Positions 13,198-13,693 of a stretch of DNA of 13,693 nt are shown in pieces; position 1 is the first letter of the stretch; each line of letters opens with the position of its first letter. Origin of the DNA: JAKFEW01 sp036675505. Lineage in GTDB: Bacteria > Cyanobacteriota > Sericytochromatia > S15B-MN24 > JAQBPE01. A program made the translations under genes and the position numbers. The notes under the pieces are model-generated. The model was given only the letters and a program-made list of their open reading frames with translations, was not told the origin of the DNA and searched no databases. Location of the stretch: the NCBI GenBank assembly GCA_036675505.1, contig JAKFEW010000064.1, positions 1 to 13,693 of the forward strand, given 5' to 3'.

Positions 13198-13693
13198 TCA
13201 GGCGACGCGGAGCAGCGCCTCGAGCTGGCCCGCGATCGCCGCGACCTGCGCCTGGAGCTGGGCCAGCTGCTCGAGCTGGGCGGCGGGCGCAGCCGCGACC
13301 GCCGGCTGGCCGGGCGCCACCGGCAGGACCGGCGCGGCCGCGAGCGCGGGCGCGCTGGGCTGCAGGAAGCTCGGCAGGTTGGCGGCCGCCGGGTTCGCCG
13401 CGAGCGGCGGGACCTGGCCCGGCGCGACGGCCGGCGTCGGCAGGTTCGGGACGTTGCCTGGCGCGGCGCCCGGCAGCGTCGGAGCTGCAGCCGCGGGGGC
13501 GTCCAGGGCCACCGGAGCGGGCTGGAAAGGCGCAGGCGCGGGCATCATGGGCACGGGCGCGGGCAACACAGGTGCAGCGGCGGGCATCATGGGCGTCGGT
13601 GCCGGCAGCATCGGCGCAGGCGCGGGCAGCGGCGCGCCGAACGGGGCGGCGGGCAGCGGCGCCGGGGGCGGCGGCGCGATCGGCAGGGGGGCC
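13198..13693 (-). CDS. Pro/Ala-rich protein with C-terminal amphipathic helix, 5' end outside window
   Basis: The minus-strand frame ends at TGA 13198 and stays open to the window edge, so about 165 C-terminal residues are seen and the start is unknown; ATG at 13611 is internal. Most of the visible part is low complexity, with recurring PAPAP, LPAP and PMMP units that suggest an extended, disordered region. The last ~27 residues (starting AAQLEQLAQLQAQ, ending LEALLRVA) have Leu/Ile/Val at heptad spacing, so a short coiled coil for oligomerisation is likely. The family is not recognised. It has its own orientation with the coiled-coil gene downstream on the same strand (85 bases between stop and next start), but that gene has a separate promoter. 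Confidence 0.6.
   Translation of the reverse strand, partial: APLPIAPPPPAPLPAAPFGAPLPAPAPMLPAPTPMMPAAAPVLPAPVPMMPAPAPFQPAPVALDAPAAAAPTLPGAAPGNVPNLPTPAVAPGQVPPLAANPAAANLPSFLQPSAPALAAAPVLPVAPGQPAVAAAPAAQLEQLAQLQAQVAAIAGQLEALLRVA

Noticed and set aside
1..13693. CRISPR arrays, tRNA/rRNA genes, insertion sequences or integrases
   Set aside because: No regularly spaced repeats, no tRNA-like cloverleaf or rRNA sequence and no transposase or integrase motifs were seen, despite the broken genes.

Overview
This is very GC-rich DNA with GTG and TTG starts, 4-base start/stop overlaps and short intergenic gaps. It encodes envelope-spanning efflux parts (RND pump, adaptors, outer-membrane channel), so the organism is Gram-negative. 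A GC-rich soil or subsurface lineage such as Rokubacteria/Methylomirabilota or a myxobacterial/deltaproteobacterial relative fits. That assignment is an inference from style and gene content, because no phylogenetic marker is present.

Layout. (1) Positions 1-5489, plus strand: a CzcCBA/CusCBA-type heavy-metal RND efflux operon. The outer-membrane channel gene is represented only by its C-terminal half; the lipoprotein adaptor and the 1032-residue pump are intact. (2) Positions 5490-6139: a gene graveyard on the minus strand. It holds the C-terminal 70 residues of a DsrE-family sulfur protein, then 10 bases, then the first ~15 codons of a sulfide:quinone-oxidoreductase-like flavoprotein. That fragment breaks off about 50 bases from the end of the pump gene. 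Upstream are the start of another minus-strand gene and two divergent promoter-like elements built on the same 9-mer. (3) 6140-6550, plus: a small secreted protein. (4) 6576-9841, minus: an HlyD-like adaptor, FtsX/DevC-type permease and MacB/DevA-type ATPase, tightly coupled, followed by an N-terminally broken SHOCT-domain remnant. (5) 9842-9998: a divergent control region with a bulged dyad lying exactly over the predicted operon promoter. (6) 9999-10787, plus: a FIST-domain sensor-like protein. (7) 10796-12151, minus: an unrecognised 451-residue protein with His/Asp-rich motifs. Its leader has a hairpin that pairs with its own ribosome binding site, and two pairs of 11-base-period direct repeats lie further upstream. 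(8) 12282-13112, minus: a coiled-coil protein with a central segment resembling ribosome modulation factor. (9) 13198 to the window end, minus: the C-terminal part of a Pro/Ala-rich protein.

How it fits together. Two separate export machines sit here, one proton-driven (RND, metal type) and one ATP-driven (MacAB/DevBCA type). The broken genes around them point to rearrangement, with the RND operon end fused into a former sulfide-oxidation operon. No complete novel system is visible. The best leads are the leader hairpin and repeats in front of the unknown 451-residue protein, the operator-like dyad between the ABC exporter and the FIST gene, and the RMF-like coiled-coil protein.
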